From Lapidilactobacillus mulanensis (lineage in GTDB: Bacteria > Bacillota > Bacilli > Lactobacillales > Lactobacillaceae), in NCBI RefSeq assembly GCF_003946215.1, contig NZ_RHOW01000003.1, positions 1-64,000 on the forward strand: DNA of 64,000 nt, in the 5' to 3' direction. How positions within the stretch are numbered: position 1 is the stretch's first letter; each line of letters starts with the position of its first letter. Position numbers and translations under genes: made by a program. This document shows, piece after piece, positions 28,130-41,102 of this stretch. Under the pieces are notes generated by a model, which was given only the letters and a program-made list of their open reading frames with translations, was not told the origin of the DNA and made no database searches.

Positions 28130-31063
28130 CTATTGAACCGGAACTTCTTGCATGACATAAGCTTCGATTTCATCGTCAACCTTAATGTCATTATAGTTCT
28201 CGATCATTAATCCACATTCAAAACCGGCACGAACTTCTTTAACGTCATCTTTAAAGCGTTTCAGTGAAGAAAGCTTACCGTCATAAATGACGATGCCTTG
28301 GCGAATCAAGCGAACGCCAGAATCACGTTGGATCGATCCGGTATTAACAAGACAGCCGGCAATCGTACCTAACTTCGTAACCTTGTAAAGTTCACGAACA
28401 GTTAAATCGCCGATAACTTTTTCTTCATAAGTTGGTTCCAACATACCCTTCATTGCAGATTCGATCTCATCAATGGCACGATAAATGACATTGTGCAAAC
28501 GAATATCGACATCGTCGGAATCGGCTTGTGACTTAGCTTGAGGCGTTGGTCGTACGTTAAATCCGATGATGATGGCGTTACTTGCAGAAGCCAACGTGAC
28601 ATCACTTTCATTGATCGCACCAACGGCCTGGTGAATAATATTCACGCGGACGCCTTCAACTTCGATCTTTTGCAAGCTCCCAGCCAATGCTTCGGCAGAA
28701 CCTTGAACGTCGGCCTTGATAATGACGTCGACTTCCTTGAGCTCGCCCTCTTTCATTGTTTCGAAGAGGTTATCCAAAGTGACACGATGTGACTTGTTGC
28801 GTTCGATCAATTGCGCACGTTTAGCACGTTCTTCACCGGCAGCACGAGCCGTTTTTTCATCTTCGAAAGCCGCAAAGTGATCGGCTGAATCAGGCACATC
28901 ATTCAAACCAGTAATTTCGACTGGCTCGGATGGAAAGGCCTCTTTCACACGTCGACCACGATCATTGGTCATCACACGGACACGTCCGAATGTGTTACCA
29001 ACAACGATTGGATCACCGGTACGTAAAGTCCCTTGTTGAACAAGTAATGAGGCCACTGGTCCCTTACCCTTATCCAAACGTGCTTCCAGAACGGTACCAA
29101 CACCTTTTTGATCAGGGTTAGCCTTAAGTTCCAAAACGTCGGCTTCGAGTAAAATCATTTCCAATAATTCGTCGATGTTCGTTCCCATTTTTGCAGAAAT
29201 TTCTACGAAAATGGTATCGCCACCCCATGATTCAGGAATCAAACCGTATTCGGTCAGTTGTTCCATGACATGGTTAGGATTAGCACCTGGCTTATCGATC
29301 TTGTTGACTGCAACAATAATTGGCGCGTTGGCAGCCTTAGCATGATTGATAGCTTCAATTGTCTGTGGCATGACACCATCATCGGCGGCAACAACCAAGA
29401 CAATAATATCAGTAACGTCAGCACCACGCGCACGCATATTCGTGAATGCCGCATGTCCTGGCGTATCTAAGAAGGTGATCACGCGGTCATTGAGCTTAAC
29501 TTGGTAAGCCCCAATATGCTGCGTAATCCCACCGGCTTCACCAGCAGTAACGTGCGTGTGACGAAGACGATCAAGTAAAGTAGTCTTACCATGATCGACA
29601 TGTCCCATGATCGTGACAACTGGCGGACGTGAAGCTAAAGTATCTTTGTTAGCATTCTCGTCGTTGAAAATTGTATCAATATCTGACACGTCTTCTTCGA
29701 CTTTTTGTTGTGATTCAATACCATAATCAGTCGCGATCAATTCGATCGTGTCATTATCTAACGACTGGTTCTGGTTGACCATCACGCCTAACATGAATAA
29801 CTTCTTAACGATCTCGGCTGGTTCACGGTGCAATAATTTACCAAGATCTTGTGCATTCATGCCTTCTGAATAAACGAGAAGTTCTGGCAATGGCCGATCT
29901 TTACGTTTAGGCATTTCTTTCTTGATCTGGTGACGTTGTTGGCCTTTTTGCTTACGTCGACTATTATTCTTCTTATAAGCACCAGCACGGTAAGGTGTTG
30001 CATCTGGGCCAAAATTGCGTTTACGATGTTCGTCTTTATGAGACTCAGTCGTCTTCTTGGTCGTATCTTGTGGTCTTGTTGTAGGTGTTGACTTAGGCAT
30101 ATTAACACGAGAAGTCGGTGTGTTCACACGTGAATCTGCTGGTTTATGCTGTGGTGCGCGAGTTGAAGATGTTGGCTTCGTTGAAGATGCCTCGACCTTC
30201 TTCTCAACAGGTTTCTGTTCTTGACGACGTTTCTCTTGGCGGCGTTTGCGGTCATGATCACGTTGTTGTTGAATATCGACTTGTGTTTGAGCAGCTTGTT
30301 CTTTATATTGTTCCAGGTGACGCAATCCAGCGTTGCCAGAGCGTGGTGCTGGTGCTGATGGACGCTGATTGTTGTTGCGGAAATTATTATTACGCTGTCC
30401 TTGTGACTGGCTCGAATTTCCACGTTGTCCTTGTGTTGGACGTGCTTGTGAAGATGGTTGATTGCCACCTTGTCGCTGTCCGCGTGGTGCTTGGTTGCTA
30501 TTATTGTTGCTGTTATTGCTATGATTATTATTACTACTGTTACTATGAGTATTATTCGTGTGATTAGGACGATTATTTCCATTGTTGTTAGCAGAACTAT
30601 GTTGCGCACGTTGCTGACCTTCGTGAGTTGGTCGTGGACTATGCGTATTCGTTGTCGACGATTCTGCGGGACGGTTACGTCTGATCGCAGTCACTTTGAT
30701 CTTCGTCTTGCCACCCTGTTGCTGATTCCCTGTGTTTTCTGCTGGTTTTTTAGCAGTCGTTTCAGTTGCGGGTTTGGCCGTCTGACTAGGCTGTTTCGTT
30801 GGTGCTGGCTTATTAGCAACAGGTTTTGCTGCAGATTGGTTTGATTCTGGTTTTTGATTAGTCGTCGTTTTCTGCTCAACTTCTTTTTTCGTAGTTTTTG
30901 GTGCACCTTGCTTAAATGATTGACTTAAATGACTAACTTGCGCATCGTCAAGTGTCGACATATGGTTTTTAACATCGTAGCCGGCCTCATTAGCCTTAGT
31001 AATCAGGTCTTTGCTAGCGACATTTAATTCTTTTGCTAATTCATAAACACGCTTTTTTCCCAT
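28130..31063 (-). CDS. infB: translation initiation factor IF-2
   Basis: GTPase that places initiator tRNA on the ribosome. At 977 residues it has the small N-terminal IF2N motif ([19 protein letters not shown]), a very long low-complexity stretch rich in Asn, Gln, Ser, Pro and charged residues (about 60-375), a second IF2N region, and the GTPase domain with [12 protein letters not shown] (G1), DTPGHAAFT (G3) and NKIDKP (G4), then the C-terminal tRNA-binding domains. The linker is unusually Asn-rich around residues 160-200. Position between ylxQ and rbfA is canonical. Confidence 0.99.
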   Translation of the reverse strand: MGKKRVYELAKELNVASKDLITKANEAGYDVKNHMSTLDDAQVSHLSQSFKQGAPKTTKKEVEQKTTTNQKPESNQSAAKPVANKPAPTKQPSQTAKPATETTAKKPAENTGNQQQGGKTKIKVTAIRRNRPAESSTTNTHSPRPTHEGQQRAQHSSANNNGNNRPNHTNNTHSNSSNNNHSNNSNNNSNQAPRGQRQGGNQPSSQARPTQGQRGNSSQSQGQRNNNFRNNNQRPSAPAPRSGNAGLRHLEQYKEQAAQTQVDIQQQRDHDRKRRQEKRRQEQKPVEKKVEASSTKPTSSTRAPQHKPADSRVNTPTSRVNMPKSTPTTRPQDTTKKTTESHKDEHRKRNFGPDATPYRAGAYKKNNSRRKQKGQQRHQIKKEMPKRKDRPLPELLVYSEGMNAQDLGKLLHREPAEIVKKLFMLGVMVNQNQSLDNDTIELIATDYGIESQQKVEEDVSDIDTIFNDENANKDTLASRPPVVTIMGHVDHGKTTLLDRLRHTHVTAGEAGGITQHIGAYQVKLNDRVITFLDTPGHAAFTNMRARGADVTDIIVLVVAADDGVMPQTIEAINHAKAANAPIIVAVNKIDKPGANPNHVMEQLTEYGLIPESWGGDTIFVEISAKMGTNIDELLEMILLEADVLELKANPDQKGVGTVLEARLDKGKGPVASLLVQQGTLRTGDPIVVGNTFGRVRVMTNDRGRRVKEAFPSEPVEITGLNDVPDSADHFAAFEDEKTARAAGEERAKRAQLIERNKSHRVTLDNLFETMKEGELKEVDVIIKADVQGSAEALAGSLQKIEVEGVRVNIIHQAVGAINESDVTLASASNAIIIGFNVRPTPQAKSQADSDDVDIRLHNVIYRAIDEIESAMKGMLEPTYEEKVIGDLTVRELYKVTKLGTIAGCLVNTGSIQRDSGVRLIRQGIVIYDGKLSSLKRFKDDVKEVRAGFECGLMIENYNDIKVDDEIEAYVMQEVPVQ

Positions 31064-31083
31064 ATTTCACACTCCTTAATTGT

Positions 31084-31404
31084 TTAATTCATTAAACTCA
31101 CCATACCTTTGGCAAAACCGGGGTCGTTAACGCCAATGACCTTGCGCGGTTGTCCAATTGCCTGAGTTAATTGCTGGGTGTTGAAAATTTCAATCACGGG
31201 AATATGATTAAAATTCGACTTATCTCTGATCCGCTTCGTCGTGTTGACGCCAGTGTCACTAGCAAGAAAAACAACACTGACTTGATGCGAGCTAATGGCT
31301 TTGAGAACTAACTCTTCACCAGTTGTTAATCTCCTTGCTCGTTGCGCTAACCCCAACAGCTGTAAAATCTTTTGCGGATCTTTCTTTTGTTGTTGTGACT
31401 TCAT
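31084..31404 (-). CDS. ylxQ: L7Ae-family RNA-binding protein YlxQ
   Basis: A 106-residue protein of the L7Ae/L30e family, expected to bind kink-turn-like RNA. It shows LQLLGLAQRARRLTTGEELVLKAI and VFLASDTGVNTTKRIRDKS, the family core. It overlaps ylxR by four bases (ATGA) and precedes infB. A ribosome-related role is inferred from operon context. Confidence 0.92.
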   Translation of the reverse strand: MKSQQQKKDPQKILQLLGLAQRARRLTTGEELVLKAISSHQVSVVFLASDTGVNTTKRIRDKSNFNHIPVIEIFNTQQLTQAIGQPRKVIGVNDPGFAKGMVSLMN

Positions 31405-31700
31405 TTCTGTTGACCAAACAATTCTTGCCGAGCCTTTTGGTGATCCACATAAGCGAACAGATCATCATAAAACTCCGGCGCAATTTTTTGATTGAAAACT
31501 TTGTCTAAAACTTTTTTGGGTTTGGCTGCTTTAACTGCTTCTGGATCTAAAGAAACATAAGCACCACGACCAGATTTCTTACCCGTCGGATCGATGCTGA
31601 TAGTACCTTCTTGATCACGAACGATACGCACTAATTCTTTCTTAGGTAACATTGCCTCAGTCAGAACGTCGCGACGCATGGGAACTTTTCTCTTTTTCAT
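31401..31700 (-). CDS. ylxR: YlxR/RnpM family RNA-binding protein
   Basis: A basic protein with KVPMRRDVLTEAMLPKKELVRIVR and GRGAYVSLDPEAV, typical of the YlxR (DUF448) family; a B. subtilis relative binds RNase P RNA. The frame opens at 31709 with GTG; the ATG at 31700 preceded by GGTGG is preferred (99 residues). Sits between nusA and ylxQ in the usual order. Confidence 0.93.
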   Translation of the reverse strand: MKKRKVPMRRDVLTEAMLPKKELVRIVRDQEGTISIDPTGKKSGRGAYVSLDPEAVKAAKPKKVLDKVFNQKIAPEFYDDLFAYVDHQKARQELFGQQK

Positions 31701-31724
31701 TACTATCACCCACCATTTTACAGA

Positions 31725-32873
31725 CTATTCTTCAGAATCAGTAGGTTGCGCTTCAGTCGATTCTGGTGCTTCATCAGGCGTTGTATCCGTGCTTTCATCT
31801 GGCGCATCCGTATCAACATCGCTACCCTCATCATCAACAAATTCAACTTCTGATTCAGGTTTGATATCGATTTTGAATCCAGTTAACTTAGCTGCTAAAC
31901 GTGCATTCTGTCCGCGTTTACCGATTGCCAATGACAATTGGTAATCAGGCACAACGACCATACATTCACGTTGCGCTTCGTCAAATTGAACGGCGATCAC
32001 TTGCGCAGGATTCAATGCATTGGCAATGTAGTCAGATGGATCTTCTTCCCACTTAACGATGTCCATGTTCTCACCATTTAATTCATTCACAATGGCTTGT
32101 ACACGTTGACCTTTAGGACCGACACAAGTGCCGACAGGATCGACATTAGGATTCGTCGAACGAACCGCAACCTTAGAACGATCACCAGCTTCACGGGCAA
32201 TCGATACGATCTCAACAGTGCCATCATAAACTTCAGGAATTTCCTGTTCGAATAAACGTTTGACTAACTCAGGATTCGTTCTTGAAACGTAGACTTGTGG
32301 TCCCTTAGTCGTGTTTTCAACTTTGCTCACGAAAACCTTGATACGATCATGCGTTTGATATTCTTCATTAGGAATCTGATCTTGTTTACTCATGACGGCT
32401 TCAATATCACCGAGGTCAACATAGATGAACTTGTTATCACGGCGCAAAACCGTCCCCTGGATAATTTCGTGCTCGTACTGTGTGTACTCGTTAAAAATCT
32501 GTGAACGTTCTGCTTCGCGAAGTCGTTGCATGATGACTTGCTTAGCCGTCTGAGCAGAAATGCGACCAAAGTTACTTGGTGTCACTTCAACTTTGAATTC
32601 GTCATCAATTTCATAAGCCCGATTCTTTTCTAAAGCATCTTTAAGGCTAATTTCTAAACGTGAATCCGCAACTTCTTCGACCACTTTTTTGACAGCATAG
32701 ACATGAATGTTGCCAGAATTTTGGTCGAATTCAACATCAACGTTTTGTGCTTGGTTGTAATTACGTTTGTACGCAGAAACCAATGCCGCTTGGATGGCGT
32801 CGATAACGACTTCTTTCTTGATGCCCTTTTCCTTTTCTAGCGCATCAAGTGCTCCTAATAATTCTTCATTCAT
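31725..32873 (-). CDS. nusA: transcription termination/antitermination factor NusA
   Basis: Binds RNA polymerase and nascent RNA, promotes pausing and intrinsic termination. The 382 residues have the N-terminal polymerase-binding domain, an S1 domain (HEIIQGTVLRRDNKFIYVDLG), and two KH domains (VDPVGTCVGPKGQRVQAIVNEL; LAIGKRGQNARLAAKLTGFKIDI), then a short acidic tail (about 350-382). It lies after rimP in an operon whose leader holds an intrinsic terminator. Confidence 0.98.
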   Translation of the reverse strand: MNEELLGALDALEKEKGIKKEVVIDAIQAALVSAYKRNYNQAQNVDVEFDQNSGNIHVYAVKKVVEEVADSRLEISLKDALEKNRAYEIDDEFKVEVTPSNFGRISAQTAKQVIMQRLREAERSQIFNEYTQYEHEIIQGTVLRRDNKFIYVDLGDIEAVMSKQDQIPNEEYQTHDRIKVFVSKVENTTKGPQVYVSRTNPELVKRLFEQEIPEVYDGTVEIVSIAREAGDRSKVAVRSTNPNVDPVGTCVGPKGQRVQAIVNELNGENMDIVKWEEDPSDYIANALNPAQVIAVQFDEAQRECMVVVPDYQLSLAIGKRGQNARLAAKLTGFKIDIKPESEVEFVDDEGSDVDTDAPDESTDTTPDEAPESTEAQPTDSEE

Positions 32874-32895
32874 AATACGTGTTCCCTTCTCAATC

Positions 32896-33369
32896 CTAGA
32901 ATTCGATGGCTAATCTTGCTTTAGCAATATTGTCACGCGGAATTGTAATTTCTTTAGGACGACCTTTTTCTTTATAAGCCAGCGTCACTTCAGTTGCAGT
33001 AACTTGCCGTAAAAAACCTTCGTAAGCTTTTTTCTTATTAATGGCTGCATACAATGAAAAATGAACGTACTCATCGATTGCAGTTTGATAATCGGTTTCG
33101 TTCTTTAATGGTCGTTCTGCTCCGGGTGACGATACTTCTAAGAAGTAAGCCTGAGGAATTGGGTCAGGATCAGCCTGATCTAGTTGCTCGCTTAATAAAT
33201 CGCTGACTAACGCACACTCTTCGATATTGATCCCACCTGGCTTATCGATATAAACGCGTAAATACCAGCTAGAACCTTCTTTAACATATTCCAAATCGAC
33301 TAGTTGAAAATGGTTAGAATTGAGAATCGGCATAACCAACGATCGAACGGTTTCTATGACTGAACTCAA
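32896..33369 (-). CDS. rimP: ribosome maturation factor RimP
   Basis: Needed for 30S subunit assembly. About 157 residues from a TTG start, with [30 protein letters not shown] and [15 protein letters not shown], which are RimP signatures. The frame opens at 33399, but the TTG at 33369 is preceded by AGGGAGG at about 7 bases and gives the expected N-terminus ([11 protein letters not shown]). It is the first gene of rimP-nusA-ylxR-ylxQ-infB-rbfA. Confidence 0.94.
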   Translation of the reverse strand: MSSVIETVRSLVMPILNSNHFQLVDLEYVKEGSSWYLRVYIDKPGGINIEECALVSDLLSEQLDQADPDPIPQAYFLEVSSPGAERPLKNETDYQTAIDEYVHFSLYAAINKKKAYEGFLRQVTATEVTLAYKEKGRPKEITIPRDNIAKARLAIEF

Positions 33370-33399
33370 AACCAAACCTCCCTTCAGTAAATCGGCCAA

Positions 33400-33427
33400 T
33401 AAAAAGAGTGAGCATTTCTGCTCACTC
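33400..33427 (-). terminator. intrinsic terminator in the rimP-nusA leader (attenuator)
   Basis: Perfect 9-bp stem GAGTGAGCA/TGCTCACTC with a 4-base loop followed by TTTTT on the minus strand. It lies between the promoter at 33446-33475 and the rimP start codon, so transcripts must read through it. NusA autoregulation by leader termination is reported in B. subtilis. Confidence 0.85.
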
Positions 33428-33445
33428 GAACCAATTCTTGAGACT

Positions 33446-33475
33446 ATTATAGCACGTTTAGAGTGTGGAAAGCAA
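33446..33475 (-). promoter_or_regulatory. promoter of the rimP-nusA-infB operon
   Basis: TTGCTT (33470-33475), 18 bases, TATAAT (33446-33451) on the minus strand, about 20 bases before the attenuator hairpin and 75 bases before the rimP start. Confidence 0.8.
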
Positions 33476-33565
33476 CGGGTTGAAATTAGTGACTAAGCTA
33501 CCAATGCAACAATATACCTACCAACTGAAATCGTCCGGCTAATGTTTTCCACCGACGTCTATATT

Positions 33566-36500
33566 TTAGAACAACGACAACTGATTTTCATCAGGAAGAT
33601 CATCCAACACCCCATTAACCGTCATATAATCAATGATCGTTTTTGAAACCTTTCCCCGTGTGGCAAGATCTTCTTTCGATAAGAAGGGTTTCTCAGCACG
33701 GGCAGCCACGATCTGTTTAGCAACGTTGGCGCCTAACCCCGGCACCGCGTTGAATGGCGCCAAAATCGTGTGGTCGTCTAAAATCTGGAAGTCATCAGAA
33801 TCTGACTTTTCAATATCGACCATCTTGATTTCGATACCACGCTCTAAACATTCGTTGGCCAATTCCATCACGGTCAGTAAGTTGGCTTGTTTAACCGCGC
33901 GTCCCTTACCTTTTTCATTAATTTCTTCGGTCAAGGCCTGCATTCTTGCCTTAACAGCTTCTTTACCATGCGCCATGGCAACTAAATCGAAATCGTCGGC
34001 GCGCACACTGAAGTAAGCTGTGTAATAAATAATTGGAAAATAAACTTTGAAGTATGCGATTCGTAACGCCATCAAAATGTAAGCCGTCGCATGCGCCTTA
34101 GGGAACATATACTTAATTTTCAAACAAGAATCAATATACCAGTCAGGAACATTCTCATTACTGCGCAAAACTTCTTGCCACTCATCTTTGATGCCCTTGC
34201 CTTTACGCACGCTCTCCATGACTTGGAAACTCATTTGCGAATCGACGCCCCAGTGAATTAAATCCATCATGATATTATCACGACAACCAATAACGTCTTT
34301 CAGCGTAACCACGCCCTGATTGATCAATTCTTCGGCGTTGCCCAACCAAACATCTGTCCCGTGAGATAATCCAGAAATCTGCAGGAGTTCGGCAAATGTG
34401 CTCGGATGTGTTTCCTCCAACATGCCTCGCACAAAGGAAGTCCCAAATTCCGGTACACCCAAAGTTCCCATTTTAGAATGGATCTGTTCTGGGGTGACCC
34501 CTAAGGCATCCGTGCCAGAAAACAGCGACATGACGCCAGGATCATCCGTGGGGATCGTCACCGGATCAATACCAGAAAGGTCTTGAAGCATTCGGATCAT
34601 GGTCGGATCATCATGACCTAAGATATCGAGCTTCAAAATATTATCGTGGATCGAATGGAAATCAAAATGAGTCGTTTTCCAAGCAGAATCGGTTTTATCG
34701 GCAGGATATTGGATCGGGGTGAAATCGTAAATATCCATATTGTCAGGGACAACAATAATACCAGCCGGATGTTGACCGGTGGTTCGCTTGACCCCCGTCG
34801 CACCAGAAGCAAGGCGGTCAACTTCCGCCCCACGCAAATGTTTATCATTAACTTCTTCGTAATGCATCACGTAACCATAAGCAGTTCGATCCGCAACAGT
34901 ACCGATCGTCCCGGCACGAAAAACATTTTTCTCGCCAAATAATACCTTCGTATAATTATGACCGATCGGCTGATAATCACCCGAGAAGTTCAAATCAATA
35001 TCGGGGACTTTATCGCCTTTGAAACCCAAGAAAGTTTCGAAAGGAATATCATGGCCATCTTTGATCAGCGGTTGTCCACAATTTGGACAATTTTTATCCG
35101 GTAAATCAAAACCTGAACCATATTCACCCTTCGTAAAGAATTCACTATATTTACAATTTGAACAGCGATAATGTGGCGGTAGCGGATTGACTTCGGTGAT
35201 CCCAGTCATCGTGGCAACGAAACTCGACCCAACAGAACCACGAGAACCAACCAAATAACCATCTTTATTACTCTTGAAAACTAACTTTTGGGCAATTAAG
35301 TAAATGACGGAGAAACCATTACCGATAATCGACTTCAATTCTTTTTGCAACCGTTCATCAACCAGCTTAGGCAATGGATTGCCATACCAAGAATAGGCCT
35401 TGTTCATGGCCAACGACCGAATTTCGTCTTCGGCGCCAGGCATTTCCGGCGTATACAGCTTGTCTTTGACAGGCGTAATGCCATCGTCGATCGAATCGGC
35501 AATTTGATTCGTATTCGTGATGACGATTTCTTTGGCAACGTCTTCGCCTAAGAAGGCAAAATCGTCTAGCATCTCACCAGTCGAACGGAAATGAGCATCC
35601 GGTAAAACTTGGCGGCTAAGTGGATTACCCTTATCCGCACGAATCAGGATCTCTCGATAAATCGAATCATGCGGATCTAAATAATGAACGTCACCAGTCG
35701 CAACCACCGGCTTATGCAGATCCTGCCCCAGTTTAATGATATTCTTGATAATATCTTCCAAGGCGGCATCATTATTGACCAATTCGCGTTGAATCAGTGG
35801 CTGATAAATCGCCTTAGGCATCACTTCCAAGTAATCGTAATACTGTGCCTTCTGGCGAGCTTCTTCATAACCCTTCTGCATCATCGCGGTGAAAACTTCA
35901 CCAGACGAACAGGCCGATCCCACTAAAATGCCTTCTCGATATTGATTGAGTAAGGATCTAGGCACCCGCGCAACACGATAAAAATAATCCACCATGGAAC
36001 CAGAGATGACTTTGAATAAATTTTTTAATCCAGCTTGAGTTTGTGCCAACAAGATTGCGTGATGTGGACGTGCTAAACGATACGCATTCCCGCCACCAAT
36101 ATGGTCATTTAATTGGGAAATGTTATCTGACCCAAATTTTTCACTAAATTCATTCAATAACGCATAATATAACAGACCAGTTGCTTCGGCGTCCGCATCG
36201 GCTCTATGGTGATGTTCTAGCGAGATATTATAACGCTTGGCTAATGAGTCTAACTTATGATTAGAATTCTCAGGATGAAGCAAACGAGACATTTCTAGGG
36301 TATCAATGACTGGACTGTGTACTGCCGGATGATCAAGCCGATGCAAAGCGGCATTCAAGAATCCAATATCAAAAGTGACGTTGTGTCCAACAATAGCGGC
36401 ATCACCGGTAAAATCCATAAATTTATTGATAATTTCAGCTTCGGTGCCGCCCGACTGGACCATTTCATCGGTGATGTTAGTCAAATTAATTGTCGTTGCA

Positions 36501-37891
36501 GACAACGGATGGCCTGGATCGATGAACTCATCAAACCTTGCCTCCACTTGGCCGTCTTTCATCTTAACTGCACCCAGTTCGATGATCGTATCATAAACGG
36601 CAGACAAACCCGTGGTCTCCACGTCAAAAATCACGTACTCAGCCGTATCCGCAACTTCATCGCGCAAATTATAGGCGACTTGATTACCATCGTCGACTAA
36701 ATTAATTTCGACACCGTAAATCAGCTTTAAGCCAAACTTCTGGCTAGCTGAATGCGCATCTGGAAATGACTGCGCACCAACATGATCCGTCAATGCCAAT
36801 GCCGTTTCGCCCCATGCTTTGGCGCGTTTGGCAAAATCGCCGATCGAATTAGTCGCGTCCATTTGACTCATATTCGTATGCAAATGTAATTCGACACGTT
36901 TTTGTTCCCCACGATAGGAATCTTGTGGTTCAGGATGCTTGAATTCAACGATTTCGTTGGCATTTAACACCAGCTCATGAGTGAAGCTGTCATTTTGCAC
37001 ACTGCCCTGAGCATATACCCACATGCCTTTATGGAATTGTTCGAACAGTGGTGTGTCTTCCCCATTCTTTCGTGAGAAACGTTTGATGATAATTGATGAG
37101 GTGTAATCGGTAATTTTTAACGTCAGTAAAGAACGTCCAGAGTTGAACGTCTTGACCTCGGTGTCAAACACATATCCCTGTACATAAACGCTGCGCTCTT
37201 CTTGTTCGATTTGATCTAAAGTAATCAAATCTGTTTTTGCCTTCAGCTGACCACCGATCGAAATTGGCCCGTCAGGAATTGTGGTGTCCTGTTGTTGCTG
37301 CTGTTTTTCGGCTTGCTTCTTAGCCGCAACTGCCGCAAATTCTTGGTCTCGTTTGGCTTGCTGCGATTTAAGATCTTTGATTTTTTCTTGTGTTTTAGAT
37401 TCATCCACATTGATCCGAAACATTAACTTCGGGAAACCAACACGCGCATAGGCTTCTTCGATCGGTCCCATGGCTTGTTTGACCATAAAGCTCTTGATGA
37501 TCTCGTTGTCGACGTTCAGAAATGTCATGCCATCGGTGAATTCAGGCATTTGATTGGCACAAACTTCGGTGATCATCGGTGACTTGATTCCCGTTTGTGT
37601 CACCACAAATCGCCAATAATCTTGCAAGTCCTTTTCAGTAAACGTGGGATCGGACGTCGTCAATTCCAGATCCACTTGCGCAATACCCTCGAATGCATGA
37701 TCAAGCTTTTGTATAAAAGCTTGATAGATTGCAAACGGCAAAAGTTTGGCAGTCTGAATTTTAAACGTCCAACGCTTCGACACTTCATGTACCACTAGTT
37801 GAGTTAACTGCGCGTTTTCAAAATTTGTCATCGAATCTTCCGGCCATTGGATCTGCGCCAATAACTTGGTCATTAAGTTTTCTTCTGCCAA
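33566..37891 (-). CDS. polC: DNA polymerase III alpha subunit PolC (Gram-positive type)
   Basis: Replicative polymerase with built-in proofreading. The 1441 residues run: N-terminal domain; OB fold (about 220-330); PHP domain ([22 protein letters not shown]); inserted 3'-5' exonuclease ([24 protein letters not shown], about 420-590); catalytic palm ([11 protein letters not shown]); zinc finger CSNCKYSEF...CPNCGQ (about 935-965); C-terminal helix-hairpin-helix and duplex-binding part. Full length and intact. It follows proS behind a terminator, a usual Lactobacillales order. Confidence 0.99.
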   Translation of the reverse strand: MAEENLMTKLLAQIQWPEDSMTNFENAQLTQLVVHEVSKRWTFKIQTAKLLPFAIYQAFIQKLDHAFEGIAQVDLELTTSDPTFTEKDLQDYWRFVVTQTGIKSPMITEVCANQMPEFTDGMTFLNVDNEIIKSFMVKQAMGPIEEAYARVGFPKLMFRINVDESKTQEKIKDLKSQQAKRDQEFAAVAAKKQAEKQQQQQDTTIPDGPISIGGQLKAKTDLITLDQIEQEERSVYVQGYVFDTEVKTFNSGRSLLTLKITDYTSSIIIKRFSRKNGEDTPLFEQFHKGMWVYAQGSVQNDSFTHELVLNANEIVEFKHPEPQDSYRGEQKRVELHLHTNMSQMDATNSIGDFAKRAKAWGETALALTDHVGAQSFPDAHSASQKFGLKLIYGVEINLVDDGNQVAYNLRDEVADTAEYVIFDVETTGLSAVYDTIIELGAVKMKDGQVEARFDEFIDPGHPLSATTINLTNITDEMVQSGGTEAEIINKFMDFTGDAAIVGHNVTFDIGFLNAALHRLDHPAVHSPVIDTLEMSRLLHPENSNHKLDSLAKRYNISLEHHHRADADAEATGLLYYALLNEFSEKFGSDNISQLNDHIGGGNAYRLARPHHAILLAQTQAGLKNLFKVISGSMVDYFYRVARVPRSLLNQYREGILVGSACSSGEVFTAMMQKGYEEARQKAQYYDYLEVMPKAIYQPLIQRELVNNDAALEDIIKNIIKLGQDLHKPVVATGDVHYLDPHDSIYREILIRADKGNPLSRQVLPDAHFRSTGEMLDDFAFLGEDVAKEIVITNTNQIADSIDDGITPVKDKLYTPEMPGAEDEIRSLAMNKAYSWYGNPLPKLVDERLQKELKSIIGNGFSVIYLIAQKLVFKSNKDGYLVGSRGSVGSSFVATMTGITEVNPLPPHYRCSNCKYSEFFTKGEYGSGFDLPDKNCPNCGQPLIKDGHDIPFETFLGFKGDKVPDIDLNFSGDYQPIGHNYTKVLFGEKNVFRAGTIGTVADRTAYGYVMHYEEVNDKHLRGAEVDRLASGATGVKRTTGQHPAGIIVVPDNMDIYDFTPIQYPADKTDSAWKTTHFDFHSIHDNILKLDILGHDDPTMIRMLQDLSGIDPVTIPTDDPGVMSLFSGTDALGVTPEQIHSKMGTLGVPEFGTSFVRGMLEETHPSTFAELLQISGLSHGTDVWLGNAEELINQGVVTLKDVIGCRDNIMMDLIHWGVDSQMSFQVMESVRKGKGIKDEWQEVLRSNENVPDWYIDSCLKIKYMFPKAHATAYILMALRIAYFKVYFPIIYYTAYFSVRADDFDLVAMAHGKEAVKARMQALTEEINEKGKGRAVKQANLLTVMELANECLERGIEIKMVDIEKSDSDDFQILDDHTILAPFNAVPGLGANVAKQIVAARAEKPFLSKEDLATRGKVSKTIIDYMTVNGVLDDLPDENQLSLF

Positions 37892-37944
37892 AATATCTCT
37901 CCTATTACTCGTTCCACCGCAATATCAATAAAGACGATAATTTG

Positions 37945-37985
37945 AAAATCCGAATGAGCTCTACTAGCTTCATTCGGATTTTTTA
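37945..37985. terminator. terminator between proS and polC
   Basis: Perfect stem AAAATCCGAATGA/TCATTCGGATTTT with a 12-base loop and T-runs on both strands, about 35 bases after the proS stop and 54 bases before the polC start. Confidence 0.85.
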
Positions 37986-38020
37986 AAGCTTGCTTATAAA
38001 ATTGTGTGAGTTAAAAACGA

Positions 38021-39742
<1,722 letters not shown>

Positions 39743-39767
39743 TTATAACTCCTCCAAAGACACGATC

Positions 39768-41036
39768 TTATTTAATAAAGTAGCGAGCGATGTCGTTCCA
39801 AGTTACCGCAATAAATAGTAGCAAAATTAACCCGGCACCGATCAAAGTGACGATACCTTCTTTTTCAGCTGGTAATGGTTTACGACGAATGATTTCAAGT
39901 AGATTCAATAAAATTTTCCCGCCATCGAGTCCAGGAATCGGCACTAAGTTGACCAAACCAAGATTGATCGACAGCATCGCCAAGAACCAAACTGTATTGG
40001 TGAACCCAGCGTTGACCACTTGTGATGTGCTCGTAAAAATACCTACTGGTCCAGAAAGCTTGTTCAAACTGAATCCGCCAGTGAAAAAGGAACCGAGTAC
40101 GGTCAAAATTTGTTTGCCGGTGTTCCATGTTGTTGTGAAGCCATATTTAACTTTGCCACCAACACTGCGGTCGACATGATTGACGATCCCGATTTGACCA
40201 TATTTTTTACCAGACTGTGTCACGGAATCTGGCGTTAATTTGATCTTCAGATTTTTATCAGCGCGTTTAACTGTCAACGTCACTTCCTGATCGGGCTTCT
40301 TCTGGATCTGAGTGACTAAACTCGTCCAATCCTTTGTGGTCACCGAATCGACTTTGGTGATCTGATCGTTGGCGTTGAGCCCCGCCTGTTGTGCGACGGA
40401 ATTGTCAGTGACACTACCAACGATATTTTGAGTCGAGATCACACCGCCTTGTAGAAAAGCGACCACAATAAAACCAACGATCGCCAGCAAGAAATTGTTG
40501 AATGGACCGGCAAAATTAGTCAAGATCCGTTTACCGATCGAAACAGACTGAAACTGCACATCACGCGGTGCAATTTGAACTTCTGTGCCGTCAGACTCGA
40601 TGATCAAGGCATCATGATCGACTTGATAAGTTCTAGGTTGATCTACGTCCGCGTTTTCATTACCTTTGATCGTCAACGTGTCCACTAAATCAGCGGCTGA
40701 GATCTGAATTGGAATTCCTGACAGCGTCGCATTTTGCTCACTGATATCGATTTTGGTAACGACGCCAGCATCATTAAGTTGTAGCGTGCCCATGGTCCCC
40801 GGTTCGATCGTCGAATCATCATCGCCGGCACCGGCCATTCGCACATAACCACCGATCGGCAGCCAACGAATCGTAAACGTTGTATGATTTTTGCGCCAGC
40901 TGACCAGTTTAGGACCGAAGCCAATCGCAAATTCGCGGACAAGAATACCAGACTTCCGAGCGGCAATGAAATGTCCATACTCATGAAAGACCACCAGAAT
41001 ACTAAAAATGATGAGAAAAGAAATGACTGTTTTCAA
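39768..41036 (-). CDS. rseP: site-2 intramembrane zinc protease RseP (RasP)
   Basis: Cleaves membrane-embedded substrates such as anti-sigma factors and signal-peptide remnants. The 422 residues have HEYGH in the first membrane helix (about 18-22), a PDZ domain (about 210-280, VAQQAGLNANDQI), and the NLVPIPGLDGGKIL motif with the third zinc ligand, plus C-terminal helices. Sits between cdsA and proS, as in most Firmicutes. Confidence 0.97.
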   Translation of the reverse strand: MKTVISFLIIFSILVVFHEYGHFIAARKSGILVREFAIGFGPKLVSWRKNHTTFTIRWLPIGGYVRMAGAGDDDSTIEPGTMGTLQLNDAGVVTKIDISEQNATLSGIPIQISAADLVDTLTIKGNENADVDQPRTYQVDHDALIIESDGTEVQIAPRDVQFQSVSIGKRILTNFAGPFNNFLLAIVGFIVVAFLQGGVISTQNIVGSVTDNSVAQQAGLNANDQITKVDSVTTKDWTSLVTQIQKKPDQEVTLTVKRADKNLKIKLTPDSVTQSGKKYGQIGIVNHVDRSVGGKVKYGFTTTWNTGKQILTVLGSFFTGGFSLNKLSGPVGIFTSTSQVVNAGFTNTVWFLAMLSINLGLVNLVPIPGLDGGKILLNLLEIIRRKPLPAEKEGIVTLIGAGLILLLFIAVTWNDIARYFIK

Positions 41037-41102
41037 ATGGTTACTCCTATCAGCTTCAAAAAAGTCGCTTAGAATTCAGTGCACATTCAACAAACTTATC
41101 GC

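Noticed and set aside
30118-30609. Long plus- and minus-strand frames inside infB
   Set aside because: They mirror the low-complexity Asn/Gln coding stretch of infB in other frames.
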